The position numbers and the translations under genes are program-made. From contig NZ_CAJE01000023.1 in NCBI RefSeq assembly GCF_000308215.1, positions 35,985 through 99,984 on the forward strand: a stretch of 64,000 bases of DNA, in the 5' to 3' direction. The DNA comes from Methanomassiliicoccus luminyensis B10 (lineage in GTDB: Archaea; Thermoplasmatota; Thermoplasmata; Methanomassiliicoccales; Methanomassiliicoccaceae). The notes beneath the pieces are model-generated. The model was not told the DNA's origin and searched no databases. It was given only the letters and a program-made list of their open reading frames with translations. Positions 46,205-54,478 of the stretch are shown one piece after another (position 1 is the stretch's first letter; each line of letters starts with the position of its first letter).

Positions 46205-46359
46205 CTTTTGCGCTCCCGGTATGTCATGTGCTAACACGTTAAGGCTATATGAGAATTCCCTAGCCGGGCTCACTGGCCCTCGAACATTCCGATGACAGGA
46301 ACGGTTTGTCCCGTTCTTTGAAATATAATAGGAGCGAAATCGTAGGCCGAGGGCTAACA

Positions 46360-46578
46360 ATGATGGAAGAGGAGAACATCATCGCGTGCAAGCAGTGCGG
46401 GAAGAAGACCTCCAAGGTGCGGAGCGACCTCAGCATGCCCAAGGTCGGCCGGGAGTGCTCCCAGTGCGGCGACTGGGTATGCGGGGACTGCACCGACTGG
46501 AACGTCTCTCAGGCGGACAACATAGTATGCTCGAAGTGCGCGGGGAGGATCGCTCCGCGCAAGAGCGGGTGCGACTGA
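46360..46578 (+). CDS. Small double zinc-ribbon protein
   Basis: 72 residues from MMEEENIIACKQCGKKTSK. Four CxxC-type pairs: CKQC, CSQC, CGDC, CSKC. Probably two zinc sites. Such proteins act in RNA or protein binding in archaea; the target is unknown. It stands in front of the second methylamine locus. Confidence 0.7.
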   Translation: MMEEENIIACKQCGKKTSKVRSDLSMPKVGRECSQCGDWVCGDCTDWNVSQADNIVCSKCAGRIAPRKSGCD

Positions 46579-46670
46579 AGCCCCCAATTCAGCTCTTTTT
46601 ATTCTTCCGGCCCGGGTGCCGAGCTCGGCATCGAGGAAAAGGAAAAGGGAATGGGTTTGAGCGTCGGCGC

Positions 46671-48050
46671 TTACTTCAGCGGCACGCCCAGGTCGCGCAT
46701 GGTGGCACGGGCCTTGTCGTAGACCTCAAGGTATTCCTTGGTGGGAGTGACGGTCTGCACGTTGTAGCACTCCCGGAAGCTCTTGCCCTTGGGCGCCTTG
46801 GCGTAGTTTGATTCGTAGGTCTTGATCAGCGCGTCGAGGACCTCGTTGACCCTCGGGACGGGCATTCCGGCGACGGCGGTGGCCGCCTCGCCCATGATCC
46901 TCGCTTCCATGCCGGTGGTGTAGTCCAAGGCCACACCCTTCGCCGCGGCGGAGCCCGATAGGAGCTCCCTTCCGCTGGCGGTGTCCGTTATCGCCTGCGT
47001 GGCCGTCTCGATGAGGCACATCTCCGTGCACGGCCCAGCTATCGGATAGTACTGGTTCGCCAGCAGGAGATCGGTGTTCGCATCGATGGCCGCGGCGGCG
47101 TGGGCGGCGATCTGGAGCGTTTCCCTCGCAGTGGTGATGCCCCACCTGATGTGGATCGGCCCGTCCAGATGGTAGTTCCCGCTCAGCAGGGTGAAGGACG
47201 CCAATGTCGTCGCGACATCGCAGATGGCCGTTTCCTCCGCACCGCCGGTGTACCCTCCGAAGATGGGCATCTGCTCCACCATGATGGTATCCCCGTTGGC
47301 GGTCCAGCCGGCTATCATATTGAGGCCGGCATTGTCGATTTTCAGTTCGTTGAGCTGGGACACCTCGTGGCTATCGCACGTGCGAAGGCAGCCCAGCAGA
47401 TCTCCGGCGAGACGTCCCGCTGCGGACAGCGGGGTCTCCGGGCCCTATATGCCTAAGTAAGGCCGGCCGGCGCGAACGCACGCCTCCCTCACCGCCCTGA
47501 GCTCGGCCATGGTGGCGCGTATCTCCCAGGGGGTGTTGGTCTTGGCCGGAACGCCCTCTATGGTAGCCATGACGCCGTTGACGAGAGTGTCGACGGTGGC
47601 CTCCTGGGCGTAGGACTGCATCACCTGGGTGAAGATGTCCTCAGAGACCGGCGCTCCGGTGGGGCCGCCCTGAATGATGGGCTTCTTCGCGGCGTTGCCG
47701 CGGCGGGGGGCGAAGTCGGCGGCGTCCCTGTTCTCCCCGAGAGTAATATGCGTGGGGGTCCTCTTGATCCCCTCTTTCACCTCCTCCTCGGTGACCTTGA
47801 TGACCCTTCCGGTATCGGAGTTGTACATCCCCGCGGTCACCAGCATCTCCATTCCTGCCAGGAACAGATTGTTGATCAGCTGCTTGTCGGTCGGGATGAT
47901 CTCGGAGGTGAACTTGATGCCATACTTCTCCTTGATCTTGGTCAGGGTCTGCGGTATCACCTGGTAGTCCCATTCGCTCTCTGGCACCTTCGGTCCCTTG
48001 ACCGAGCGGTTGAACGTCTCGTACACGCTTATTGGTCTTGTAGCTGCCAT
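46671..48050 (-). CDS. mtmB: Monomethylamine methyltransferase MtmB2, TAG-encoded pyrrolysine 202
   Basis: Second MtmB: 459 residues, same length as MtmB1. TAG at 47445-47447 is codon 202. The protein reads ACVRAGRPYLGI, then Pyl, then GPETPLSAAGRLAGDLLG. It follows mtmC2 by 4 nt and uses the same GGCATATAGG codon context. It is diverged enough from MtmB1 to be an older duplicate or transferred copy. CAAACC-type motif follows its stop. Confidence 0.95.
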
Positions 48051-48054
48051 GCGA

Positions 48055-48696
48055 TCACTCCTTTGTCAGAGAGGCGACGGTCGCCGAGGCCTCCGCGGCA
48101 CTGGAGCAATAGGCATCGCCGCCGAAGCTGGCGACCCACTCGGCGCTGCACACTGCTCCGCCGAAGACGGTCCTCACGTCCAGGTCCCCCTCCTTCACCA
48201 GATCTTGGATCTCCTTCTGCCCGACCATGGTGGTGGTCATCAGCGCCGACGCGCCGATGACCTTGGCCTTCTCCTTCTCCGCGGTCTCCACGAACTTGTC
48301 CACCGGTACGTCCCTTCCCAGGTCGATGACGTTGTAGCCCGCGCCGCGGAGCATCGCCGCGACCACGTTCTTGCCGATCTCGTGAATGTCGCCCTGCACG
48401 GTCCCCAGCACGACCGTTCCCTTGGCCGAGGCTGCGCCGCCGGACATGGCCGGCCCCAGCGTCTTCAACGCAGCCTCCATAGCGGTGGACGCCGCCAGCA
48501 CCTGGGGCAGGTAGATCTTGGCCTCGTCGAACAGCGCACTGATGGTCTCCATTCCCTTTCCCAGGCCTTGGTCGATGGCCTCCGACGGAGGCATTCCTGC
48601 ATCCAGGGCCGCCTGCGCCGAGCTGGCGGCCAGGTCCTTGTTCCATGTCTCTACCGATCTTTTTAGGTCTGCCAATATAGCTTGTTTATCTGTCAT
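48055..48696 (-). CDS. mtmC: Monomethylamine corrinoid protein MtmC2
   Basis: 213 residues with B12 motif GDIHEIGKNVVAAML and VIDLGRDVPVDKFV. SD AAGGAGGT just upstream. It lies within what was a pyl-type operon: the pylD remnant and pylC2 run into it on the same strand, so it may be co-transcribed with pylC2. Confidence 0.92.
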   Translation of the reverse strand: MTDKQAILADLKRSVETWNKDLAASSAQAALDAGMPPSEAIDQGLGKGMETISALFDEAKIYLPQVLAASTAMEAALKTLGPAMSGGAASAKGTVVLGTVQGDIHEIGKNVVAAMLRGAGYNVIDLGRDVPVDKFVETAEKEKAKVIGASALMTTTMVGQKEIQDLVKEGDLDVRTVFGGAVCSAEWVASFGGDAYCSSAAEASATVASLTKE

Positions 48697-49037
48697 TTCG
48701 AGCCACCTCCTTGGTTTCGCTCAGGGTGATCGAGGCGAAAGCGCGGGCGCGCTCCGCGGAGAGCGCCGCGCATTCTGCCAGCATCACTGCGACCCCTGTC
48801 TGCAGGGGATCGTGAATTATCGCGGCCTTCTGCTCCGCCCCCTCGTCGAAGGAACACGGGACCGCGGGAGAGGAGGTCACGCACCCCTCCTGGGAGAGCC
48901 GGCCGGGTATGGCGCGGGAGAGGCGTTGAGGATGAGGTCCGCCCTCTCCAGCTCCTCCTGCAGGCCGCCCACCGGATGCCGGGAACCTCTCCATCGTGGA
49001 AGGGACCGACGCGATTGGCAGGGACCGGGCGGGTCAT
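48697..49037 (-). pseudogene. pylD: pylD remnant (internal deletion and frameshift)
   Basis: Starts MTRPVPANRVGPFHDGE, like MTRLTPVMIEEVPFTLHG of PylD. Most of the middle is missing. Then GLQEELERADLILNASPAP (cf. EEGIRNAELIFNASPAR) in a different frame ends in a stop, and after a further frame change SFDEGAEQKAAIIHDPLQTG (cf. GFDREGEERARLIVHDPLQIG) finishes. No Rossmann motif remains, so it cannot be active. It keeps the pylC-overlapping ATGA, so it was once a normal pylC-pylD pair. Confidence 0.85.
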
Positions 49038-50203
49038 GCGGTCCGCACCTCCGGCACCGGGTCGGAGAACGTGCCGATGCTGTTCTCGTCCATGATGCTC
49101 TGGATGCAGGCGTCCCTCTTCCCGCGCGCCTCCTCGATGGTGCTTCCGGTGCAGATAACGGTGCCCGCCCAGGCGTGCTCCCCGGGGCGGTAGTTGGTGA
49201 TCATCTCGTCCGAACCGAACAGGCCGGGGCGCACCTGCATCCCCTTGAACTGGGTCAGGGCGCTCTCCCCCTTGGAGCGGAGCACCTCGCCCTGCTTGAG
49301 AACATGCTCGCAGATGGCCACCCTCCCTCCCCGGGTGTCGGGCCTCAGCAGCCGGCCGGTGGTGAACAGCTCCATCAACATGTGCACCATGTTGATGCCG
49401 TGGGAGTGGTACGCCGCGGCGGGGGTCTGGCTGGGGAAGCGGGCGTCGATCTCGATGATCCGGGGGACGCCCCTCGACACCATCGCCTCCACCTCCATGA
49501 TCCCCCCGAGCTCGAGCTCGACAGCCATCCTCTCGCAGGCGCGCCGGAGCAGATCCTCGTCAAAGATGACGTTCTCGGGTGGGGAGATGACCATCTTGCG
49601 GTCGTAGGTCTCGTCGAACAGCACCTGGGAGCCGACGAGGGGGACGGCCTCGCTGCCGTTGCCGATGACCTCCAGGGAGATGGAGGGCCCCGATATGAAC
49701 TCCTGGACCACCACGCCGCCCCCGTATAGGCGGGCGGTCTTGATGCCCTTCTCCAGCTGGCGCTGGTTGTCTGCGCGCGAGGCCCCCACGCTGCGCGACC
49801 AGTCGGAAGGTTTGACGATGACCGGGAACCCGCAGTCTGGCCAGGGCGCCGGCATGGGCACGCCGAGGCTGCGCATCAGCTTGTTGGACAGCAGCCTGGA
49901 GCTGGTGATACGGCAGGCGCGGGGGTCGTAGATCAGCGGTACGCTGGTCCCGCGCATCATGGTCACCAGGTGGTCCAGGGTGGCGGGGTCCTCATTGGCC
50001 GGCAGGACCGCGTCGCAATCCTCGATCAGCTTCATGGCCTCATCCTCGTTCTTCACGACGTCGAGCACGGCATGCTCTTCCGCGAGGGAGAACGCTGGTG
50101 CGCCGGCCCACCGGTCGATGAGCAGGGTGCGGATGCCCGCCTTCTTGGCCAGGTACGCGGCCTCCATCCCCTGCAGCGCCCCGCCGATGATCGCCAGCTT
50201 CAT
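49034..50203 (-). CDS. pylC: Second PylC (PylC2), intact
   Basis: 389 residues from ATG 50203, exactly as long as the main PylC. Conserved N-domain KLAIIGGALQGMEAAYLAKK, ATP site GFPVIVKPSDWSRSVGA, and RIIEIDARFPSQTP. By eye it is about half identical to 29435-30604, too diverged for a recent copy. It is the only full-length pyl gene of the second locus, so it may retain ligase function or a changed specificity, or be recently orphaned. GGGAGG precedes the start. Confidence 0.9.
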   Translation of the reverse strand: MKLAIIGGALQGMEAAYLAKKAGIRTLLIDRWAGAPAFSLAEEHAVLDVVKNEDEAMKLIEDCDAVLPANEDPATLDHLVTMMRGTSVPLIYDPRACRITSSRLLSNKLMRSLGVPMPAPWPDCGFPVIVKPSDWSRSVGASRADNQRQLEKGIKTARLYGGGVVVQEFISGPSISLEVIGNGSEAVPLVGSQVLFDETYDRKMVISPPENVIFDEDLLRRACERMAVELELGGIMEVEAMVSRGVPRIIEIDARFPSQTPAAAYHSHGINMVHMLMELFTTGRLLRPDTRGGRVAICEHVLKQGEVLRSKGESALTQFKGMQVRPGLFGSDEMITNYRPGEHAWAGTVICTGSTIEEARGKRDACIQSIMDENSIGTFSDPVPEVRTA

Positions 50204-50212
50204 CATGCGCAC

Positions 50213-50283
50213 CTCCCGGCCGCCCCACGGGGGCTCCAGGTCCCCCGTCCTTGATCCTGCTCTCTCGTCAGCGTGCTCTCCAT
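50213..50283 (-). pseudogene. pylS: Probable 5' stub of a second pylS
   Basis: From ATG 50283, ATGGAGAGCACGCTGACG (MESTLT) aligns with the pylS start MDTRLT, and GGGGGACCTGGAGCCCC with GGAGGCACCGTGGACCC. The rest of pylS and all of pylB are absent before pylC2. Order and orientation (tRNA-Pyl, pylS stub, pylC, pylD remnant) match the intact cluster. The alignment is short, so this is less certain than the tRNA and pylD remnants. Confidence 0.45.
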
Positions 50284-50306
50284 CTCGATCATGCCCTCGG
50301 TAGGTG

Positions 50307-50374
50307 TGGCGAAGGCCCGGGGGTCGAACCCGGCTGCCGTGGCTAGAGGCCTGACGGTCGCCGGACCGACCTCC
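50307..50374 (-). pseudogene. Decayed second tRNA-Pyl
   Basis: 68 nt ending in CCA. It aligns to pylT across its length with CTA anticodon at the matching place. Differences: one base pair lost from the acceptor on both strands (now GGAGGT/GCCTTC), C in place of the U linker, GGTC/GACC D-stem, and the dinucleotide CA deleted from the anticodon loop, leaving a five-base loop CTCTA. No TATA-like box is visible upstream; it begins 67 nt after glnK. The paired acceptor change argues for a period of selection before decay. Confidence 0.85.
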
Positions 50375-50387
50375 TCGGGAAATGTTC

Positions 50388-50412
50388 GGAAAGGGTTTTT
50401 GGAAATGGTTTG
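50388..50412 (-). terminator. C/T-rich 3' motifs after glnK
   Basis: Minus strand, CAAACCATTTCC (complement 50401-50412) then AAAAACCCTTTCC, about 30 nt past the glnK stop and 14 nt before the decayed tRNA-Pyl. Exact copy of the mtmB1 motif. Confidence 0.45.
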
Positions 50413-50441
50413 AAGAGGATCTTTGTGGGATACGTTCAGGG

Positions 50442-50780
50442 TCAGACCGCCTTCTCGTCCACCTCCCCGGTGCGTATCCTGACGCACCTCTCCACCGGGG
50501 AGACGAAGATCTTCCCGTCCCCCATCTCGCCCGTTCGGGCGGCGGTCACGATGGTATCGATGACCTTGTCCACATCAGGGTCGGGGACCACCACGGTCAG
50601 GAGGGTCTTGGGAAGGAGGTCCACGCGGTACTTGCCCGCGCGGTTGATGAACTCAAGCCCCTTCTGCTCCCCCCGGCCGTGCACGTCGTGGACGGTTATG
50701 CCGATCACATCGATCTCTTCCAGCGCAGCCTTCACTTGGTTGGTCTTCTCAGGCCTTATTATCGCATCGATCTTCATCAT
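50442..50780 (-). CDS. glnK: PII nitrogen regulatory protein GlnK
   Basis: 112 residues. PII features: IDAIIRPEKTNQVKAALEEI at the N-terminus, T-loop GRGEQKGLEFINRAGKYRVDLLPK, B-loop region RTGEMGDGKIFVSPVE. Binds ATP/2-oxoglutarate and blocks AmtB. It lies 11 nt downstream of amtB, the usual pair. Confidence 0.95.
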   Translation of the reverse strand: MMKIDAIIRPEKTNQVKAALEEIDVIGITVHDVHGRGEQKGLEFINRAGKYRVDLLPKTLLTVVVPDPDVDKVIDTIVTAARTGEMGDGKIFVSPVERCVRIRTGEVDEKAV

Positions 50781-50791
50781 GCCAGATCACC

Positions 50792-52135
50792 TCAGTTGTA
50801 CGCGCGTTCGCCGTGCTGCACGATGTCAGCACCGATGCGCTCCTCGTCCTTGGTCATCCTGATCTCGCCCACTAAGCTCATGATCTTCAGGATCGCGAAG
50901 GTGACCACGAACACGAACGCCCACACCGCGGCCACCGCCAGGATTTGGTTGACCACCACGTCGACCGTGCCGCCGTAGAGCAGGCCCTCTACTGGAGAGC
51001 CTGCCGCAGTGGAGGCCAGGAAGCCTGTGGCGATGGCGCCGAAGGTACCGCCGAGGCCGTGAACGCCCCACACGTCGACCGCATCGTCAAGCTTCAGCTT
51101 CCTGCGGAGTATGAGGCCGCCGTAGCACACGAAGGCGGCGCCTATGCCGATGGCGATGGCGCCGGAGGCGTCAACGAAGCCGGCAGCGGGAGTGATGCCC
51201 ACCAGACCGGCGATGGCGCCGGTGATCAGGCCCATGACGCTGGGCCTGCCCAGGTGCAGCCAGGAGATCAGGCCCCAAACCCCGGTGGCAACGGCCGCGG
51301 CGATCTGGGTGTTGACGAGAGCGTTGGCAGCGAACGAGCCGGTGCCGAGAGCGCTGCCGCCGTTGAAGCCGAACCACCCGAACCACAGCAGGGCTGCGCC
51401 CAGGACCGCCATGGGAACGTTGTGGGGGACCTCCTCGTGCCCTTTGGCCACGGAGATCCTCTTGCCGATGACCAGGGCCGCGGCGAGAACGCTAACGCCT
51501 GACGCGATGTGCACGACGGTGCCGCCGGCGAAGTCAAGGGCGCCGAGCTCGGTCATGATCCAGCCGCCGCCCCACACCCAGTGGGCCACAGGGGCGTAGA
51601 CCAGGACGCTCCAGATGGCCAGGAATATGGCCAGGGCCCTGAGCTTCATGCGCTCGGCGATGCCGCCGGTCAGAAGGCAGGTGGTGACGATGCAGAACAT
51701 CATCTGGAACAGCATGAACAGTGACTGGGGGATGGTGCCGGCCGCTTCCGTGCCATAGCCGTATGGCGCGGCCCCGACGTCTTTTAGGAAGAAGTGGTCC
51801 AGGCTGCCGACGATGGCGCCGCCGGAGCCGAACGCCAGAGTGTACCCGATGACCACCCAGAATACTGTCACGAGCGCGGTCACAGCAAGGCACTGCCCGA
51901 GCATGGAGAGCACGCTCTCCTTGCGGAGCATGCCACCATAGAAGAACCCGACGCCCGGGACCATGATGAACACGAGGACCATCGCCACGATGATCCATGT
52001 GGTGTCGCCGCCATCGATGCCTAGAGCAATGTCCTCATCGCTTAACGCCGCGACCGGGCTGGAGGCGAAGGTCAGCGCGACCATCACTATTACGCCCGCC
52101 AGTACGGCCGCCATGATTTTCCTTTGTCCGTTCAT
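50792..52135 (-). CDS. amtB: Ammonium transporter Amt
   Basis: 447 residues. N-terminal signal-like helix, then 11 transmembrane helices of the Amt/Rh family. Conserved FYGGMLRKESVLSMLGQC, DFAGGTVVHIASGVSVLA (first His of the pore pair) and DDAVDVWGVHGLGGTFGAIA (second His). Forms an operon with glnK. Upstream are inverted CATTTG/CAAATG elements and an AT-rich promoter. Confidence 0.95.
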   Translation of the reverse strand: MNGQRKIMAAVLAGVIVMVALTFASSPVAALSDEDIALGIDGGDTTWIIVAMVLVFIMVPGVGFFYGGMLRKESVLSMLGQCLAVTALVTVFWVVIGYTLAFGSGGAIVGSLDHFFLKDVGAAPYGYGTEAAGTIPQSLFMLFQMMFCIVTTCLLTGGIAERMKLRALAIFLAIWSVLVYAPVAHWVWGGGWIMTELGALDFAGGTVVHIASGVSVLAAALVIGKRISVAKGHEEVPHNVPMAVLGAALLWFGWFGFNGGSALGTGSFAANALVNTQIAAAVATGVWGLISWLHLGRPSVMGLITGAIAGLVGITPAAGFVDASGAIAIGIGAAFVCYGGLILRRKLKLDDAVDVWGVHGLGGTFGAIATGFLASTAAGSPVEGLLYGGTVDVVVNQILAVAAVWAFVFVVTFAILKIMSLVGEIRMTKDEERIGADIVQHGERAYN

Positions 52136-52571
52136 GAATTCTCACCTTTTTTGGTCCTGTCCGCATTCCTTAATTCGCATTGAATAGCCATTTGTCTCGA
52201 ATGGCAAATGAAGAAAAGACAATTGACTAATTAAATGTTTTCGAATGGTGCGAATGTATTCATTTGGCGGTCAAAAGCCAAAATGCGCATCTTAGGAATT
52301 AGTGTTAATAAAAAATCATTATATGTTAATAACATACTGTGCGATACATTAAGGGATCTGGCACATCTCCCGGGACCGGCCTTCCGGAAGGTCTTCGGAG
52401 GGCGTCGCGGGGGCCTCGCGATTCTCAATGGAATATCCTGGAAATGGTTGTGCAAGCAACCAACAAACCCGTTGGTCCGGCCGCAAAACCCCCGGCAGGG
52501 GCCCGGGAGCGCGCCGCACGCTCGGCAGGGCCGAACAGCGCCGGCGGCCAGCACAGGATTTAACTGCTGGA
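52136..52571. promoter_or_regulatory. amtB upstream region and spacer
   Basis: About 435 bp. Near amtB: CATTTG and CAAATG in inverted order around 52187-52210 and an AT-rich stretch 52215-52240. TGTATTCATTTG (52255-52266) resembles the TGTATTCATATG motif of the mtbC region. GGAAATGGTTGTG (52440) is a loose match to the 3' motif. No RNA gene seen. Confidence 0.4.
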
Positions 52572-53153
52572 ATGACGTTCCTAACCCCCGCCATGGCCGA
52601 CGCGGGCGCGATGACCAGGAGGTTGGTCCACCTCGCCACCCCGACTTTCTTAGTGTACTATTTCCTGCCGTCCCCCCTCTGGTCCGGCGGCCCCACCCGG
52701 GAGCTGGGATTGCTGGCCTTCCTCGCCGCGGTGCTGGTGTTCGAGGCGGTGCGGCTGTGGCGGAGCCTCAGGGTCCCGGGCATGAGGAAGTATGAGCTGA
52801 ACCAGATGTCCGCGGCGGCATGGGCCGCCATCGCGCTGACCTTCGCCTTCCTGCTGTTCCCGTTCGAATATGCCGCACCGGTCATCTGCGGCATGGCGTG
52901 GGTGGACCCGCTGATCGCGACGGTGCGGAGGACCAAGTGGTACCCCTACCTGCCGTTCGCGGCGCACTTGAGCATAATGGTGACAGGGTTCGCCCTGCTG
53001 ACCCCATTCACGATCGAGATCATATTGGCAGGCCTGACGGCGTCGGTCCTGGCCATCGCTGCCGAGAGCTATAAGTCAAAATATGTGGACGACGACTTCC
53101 TCATGATCGTCGCTCCTCTTCTGGGCTTGGCCGCGGTACTGTACCTGGCTTAG
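52572..53153 (+). CDS. Polyprenol/dolichol-kinase-like membrane protein
   Basis: 193 residues with about seven helices. The opening RRLVHLATPTFLVYYFLP and the end YVDDDFLMIVAPLLGLAAVL are like archaeal CTP-dependent dolichol/diacylglycerol kinase family proteins, but the assignment is tentative. Starts at 52593 or 52611 are also possible; no SD decides. Ends in TAG. Confidence 0.55.
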   Translation: MTFLTPAMADAGAMTRRLVHLATPTFLVYYFLPSPLWSGGPTRELGLLAFLAAVLVFEAVRLWRSLRVPGMRKYELNQMSAAAWAAIALTFAFLLFPFEYAAPVICGMAWVDPLIATVRRTKWYPYLPFAAHLSIMVTGFALLTPFTIEIILAGLTASVLAIAAESYKSKYVDDDFLMIVAPLLGLAAVLYLA

Positions 53154-53332
53154 AAGAACCTGCCCTTCTTGCGGAAGGCGACGGTACCGAAGAAGCCCCT
53201 CTTGGGATACCGATCATGGCCGGTCATGAAGACCTGATAAGGGTAGGGGCTGTTCTCGGCCTCTTCCTTGGTCTTGAAGATCCTGCCGTCCCACAAGGAC
53301 TGATATAATATCTTCTTTGGCTTCTGTGCCAT
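53150..53332 (-). CDS. 60-residue hypothetical protein
   Basis: From MAQKPKKILYQSLWDGRIFK, basic, with an aromatic-rich middle (YPYQVFMTGHDRYPKRGFF). Its stop overlaps the stop of the convergent membrane gene by 4 nt. No family known, but the composition is coding-like. Confidence 0.45.
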   Translation of the reverse strand: MAQKPKKILYQSLWDGRIFKTKEEAENSPYPYQVFMTGHDRYPKRGFFGTVAFRKKGRFF

Positions 53333-53448
53333 CGGCACCAGTATTCCTGATGATGTTAATAACCTTTGAGGTCGGAAACGAAGTAATATCCCACGAAGAT
53401 AGAAATGGGCAATAGTCATTATATTCTTTCAGACTAATTAGGTTGGCT

Positions 53449-53946
53449 ATGAACAGAATCAAGGTCATCAACGAGCCATCGGAACTTGTACCGATGTTGC
53501 GCGCCGTTGATACCAAGGTGAAACGCGAGGTCCTCAAGGAGGTAACGCTGGAATGGCGCACCGCCAAAGAGGTCGAGGCAAAGTTCGGCGAAGAGGGTGC
53601 CGATGCCTTGAAGTTTTTTGAGAAGATGAAGCTTGTTGAAACCAGATGGCAATCGACCAGCGGCTCTTTTCCGGAAAAGGCGTATCACACTTACTACACC
53701 TCTTTTCACATCAACGCATCCTGGCCCGTGTATGAGATCTCCGACGTCCTTGCTGCAGCCATGATGCCCGAGGACGAGTTCGAGAAGCTTGAGAAGCAGA
53801 TCTTCAAGGAGGTCGGGCCGGAGGGGCGCTTTGCCGGGGACATCGCGGAGAAGCTTGGCATAACGTCCACCATGCTCCGCAGCCTGGTCAAGCGCTCGGT
53901 CCGCCTCGATTACCGTGGCCATAGGATTGAGAGGCTCAAGGAGTGA
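53449..53946 (+). CDS. Winged-helix regulator-like protein
   Basis: 165 residues from MNRIKVINEPSELVP. Two helix-turn-helix-like parts: VKREVLKEVTLEWRTAKEVEAKFG and RFAGDIAEKLGITSTMLRSLVKRS. Archaeal ArsR-related transcription or recombination-type regulator. Gap of 7 nt to the aTrm56 gene suggests one transcript. Confidence 0.75.
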   Translation: MNRIKVINEPSELVPMLRAVDTKVKREVLKEVTLEWRTAKEVEAKFGEEGADALKFFEKMKLVETRWQSTSGSFPEKAYHTYYTSFHINASWPVYEISDVLAAAMMPEDEFEKLEKQIFKEVGPEGRFAGDIAEKLGITSTMLRSLVKRSVRLDYRGHRIERLKE

Positions 53947-53953
53947 GCCTCCC

Positions 53954-54478
53954 ATGCCTGACATCTACATCCTGAGGCTGGGCCATCGCCCCGAGCGCGA
54001 CAAAAGGGTCACCACGCACGTCGCGCTGACGGCGAGGGCGTTCGGCGCCCAGGGGATCTTCGTCTCCACCAAGGACGAGGAGCTGGAGAGGAGCGTCCGC
54101 TCGGTGGTGAAGCGGTTCGGTGGGGACTTCGCCATTACCACCGGGGTGAAATGGAAGGATCTCCTCAAGAACTTCGAGGGCACCACGGTGCACCTGACCA
54201 TGTACGGGACGCACGTCGACGACGCCCTGCCCAAGATCAAAGAGGCCGTGACCGATAAGATGCTAATCGTGGTCGGCGCGGAGAAGGTCCCCCCGGACGT
54301 ATATCAGTGGTCGACCTTCAACGTGGGCATAGGGAACCAGCCGCACTCCGAAGTGGCCGCGCTGGCCGTTTTCCTCGATCGCCTCAAGAGCGGGGAGGGG
54401 CTGCGCAACGACTTCCACGGCAAGATGACGGTGGTCCCTTGCGCCAGGGGGAAGAAGGTTGTCCACGATACCGAATGA
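53954..54478 (+). CDS. tRNA (cytidine(56)-2'-O)-methyltransferase aTrm56
   Basis: 174 residues from MPDIYILRLGHRPERDKRVT, the signature opening of archaeal aTrm56, a SPOUT-class enzyme that methylates ribose of C56 in the T-loop. The SAM knot region is LIVVGAEKVPPDVYQWSTFNVGIGNQPHSE. SD-like GGAG overlaps the end of the previous gene. Confidence 0.92.
   Translation: MPDIYILRLGHRPERDKRVTTHVALTARAFGAQGIFVSTKDEELERSVRSVVKRFGGDFAITTGVKWKDLLKNFEGTTVHLTMYGTHVDDALPKIKEAVTDKMLIVVGAEKVPPDVYQWSTFNVGIGNQPHSEVAALAVFLDRLKSGEGLRNDFHGKMTVVPCARGKKVVHDTE

Noticed and set aside
50203..50374. Second tRNA-Pyl as a functional gene
   Set aside because: Anticodon loop is two bases short and no promoter is seen, although expression was not tested.
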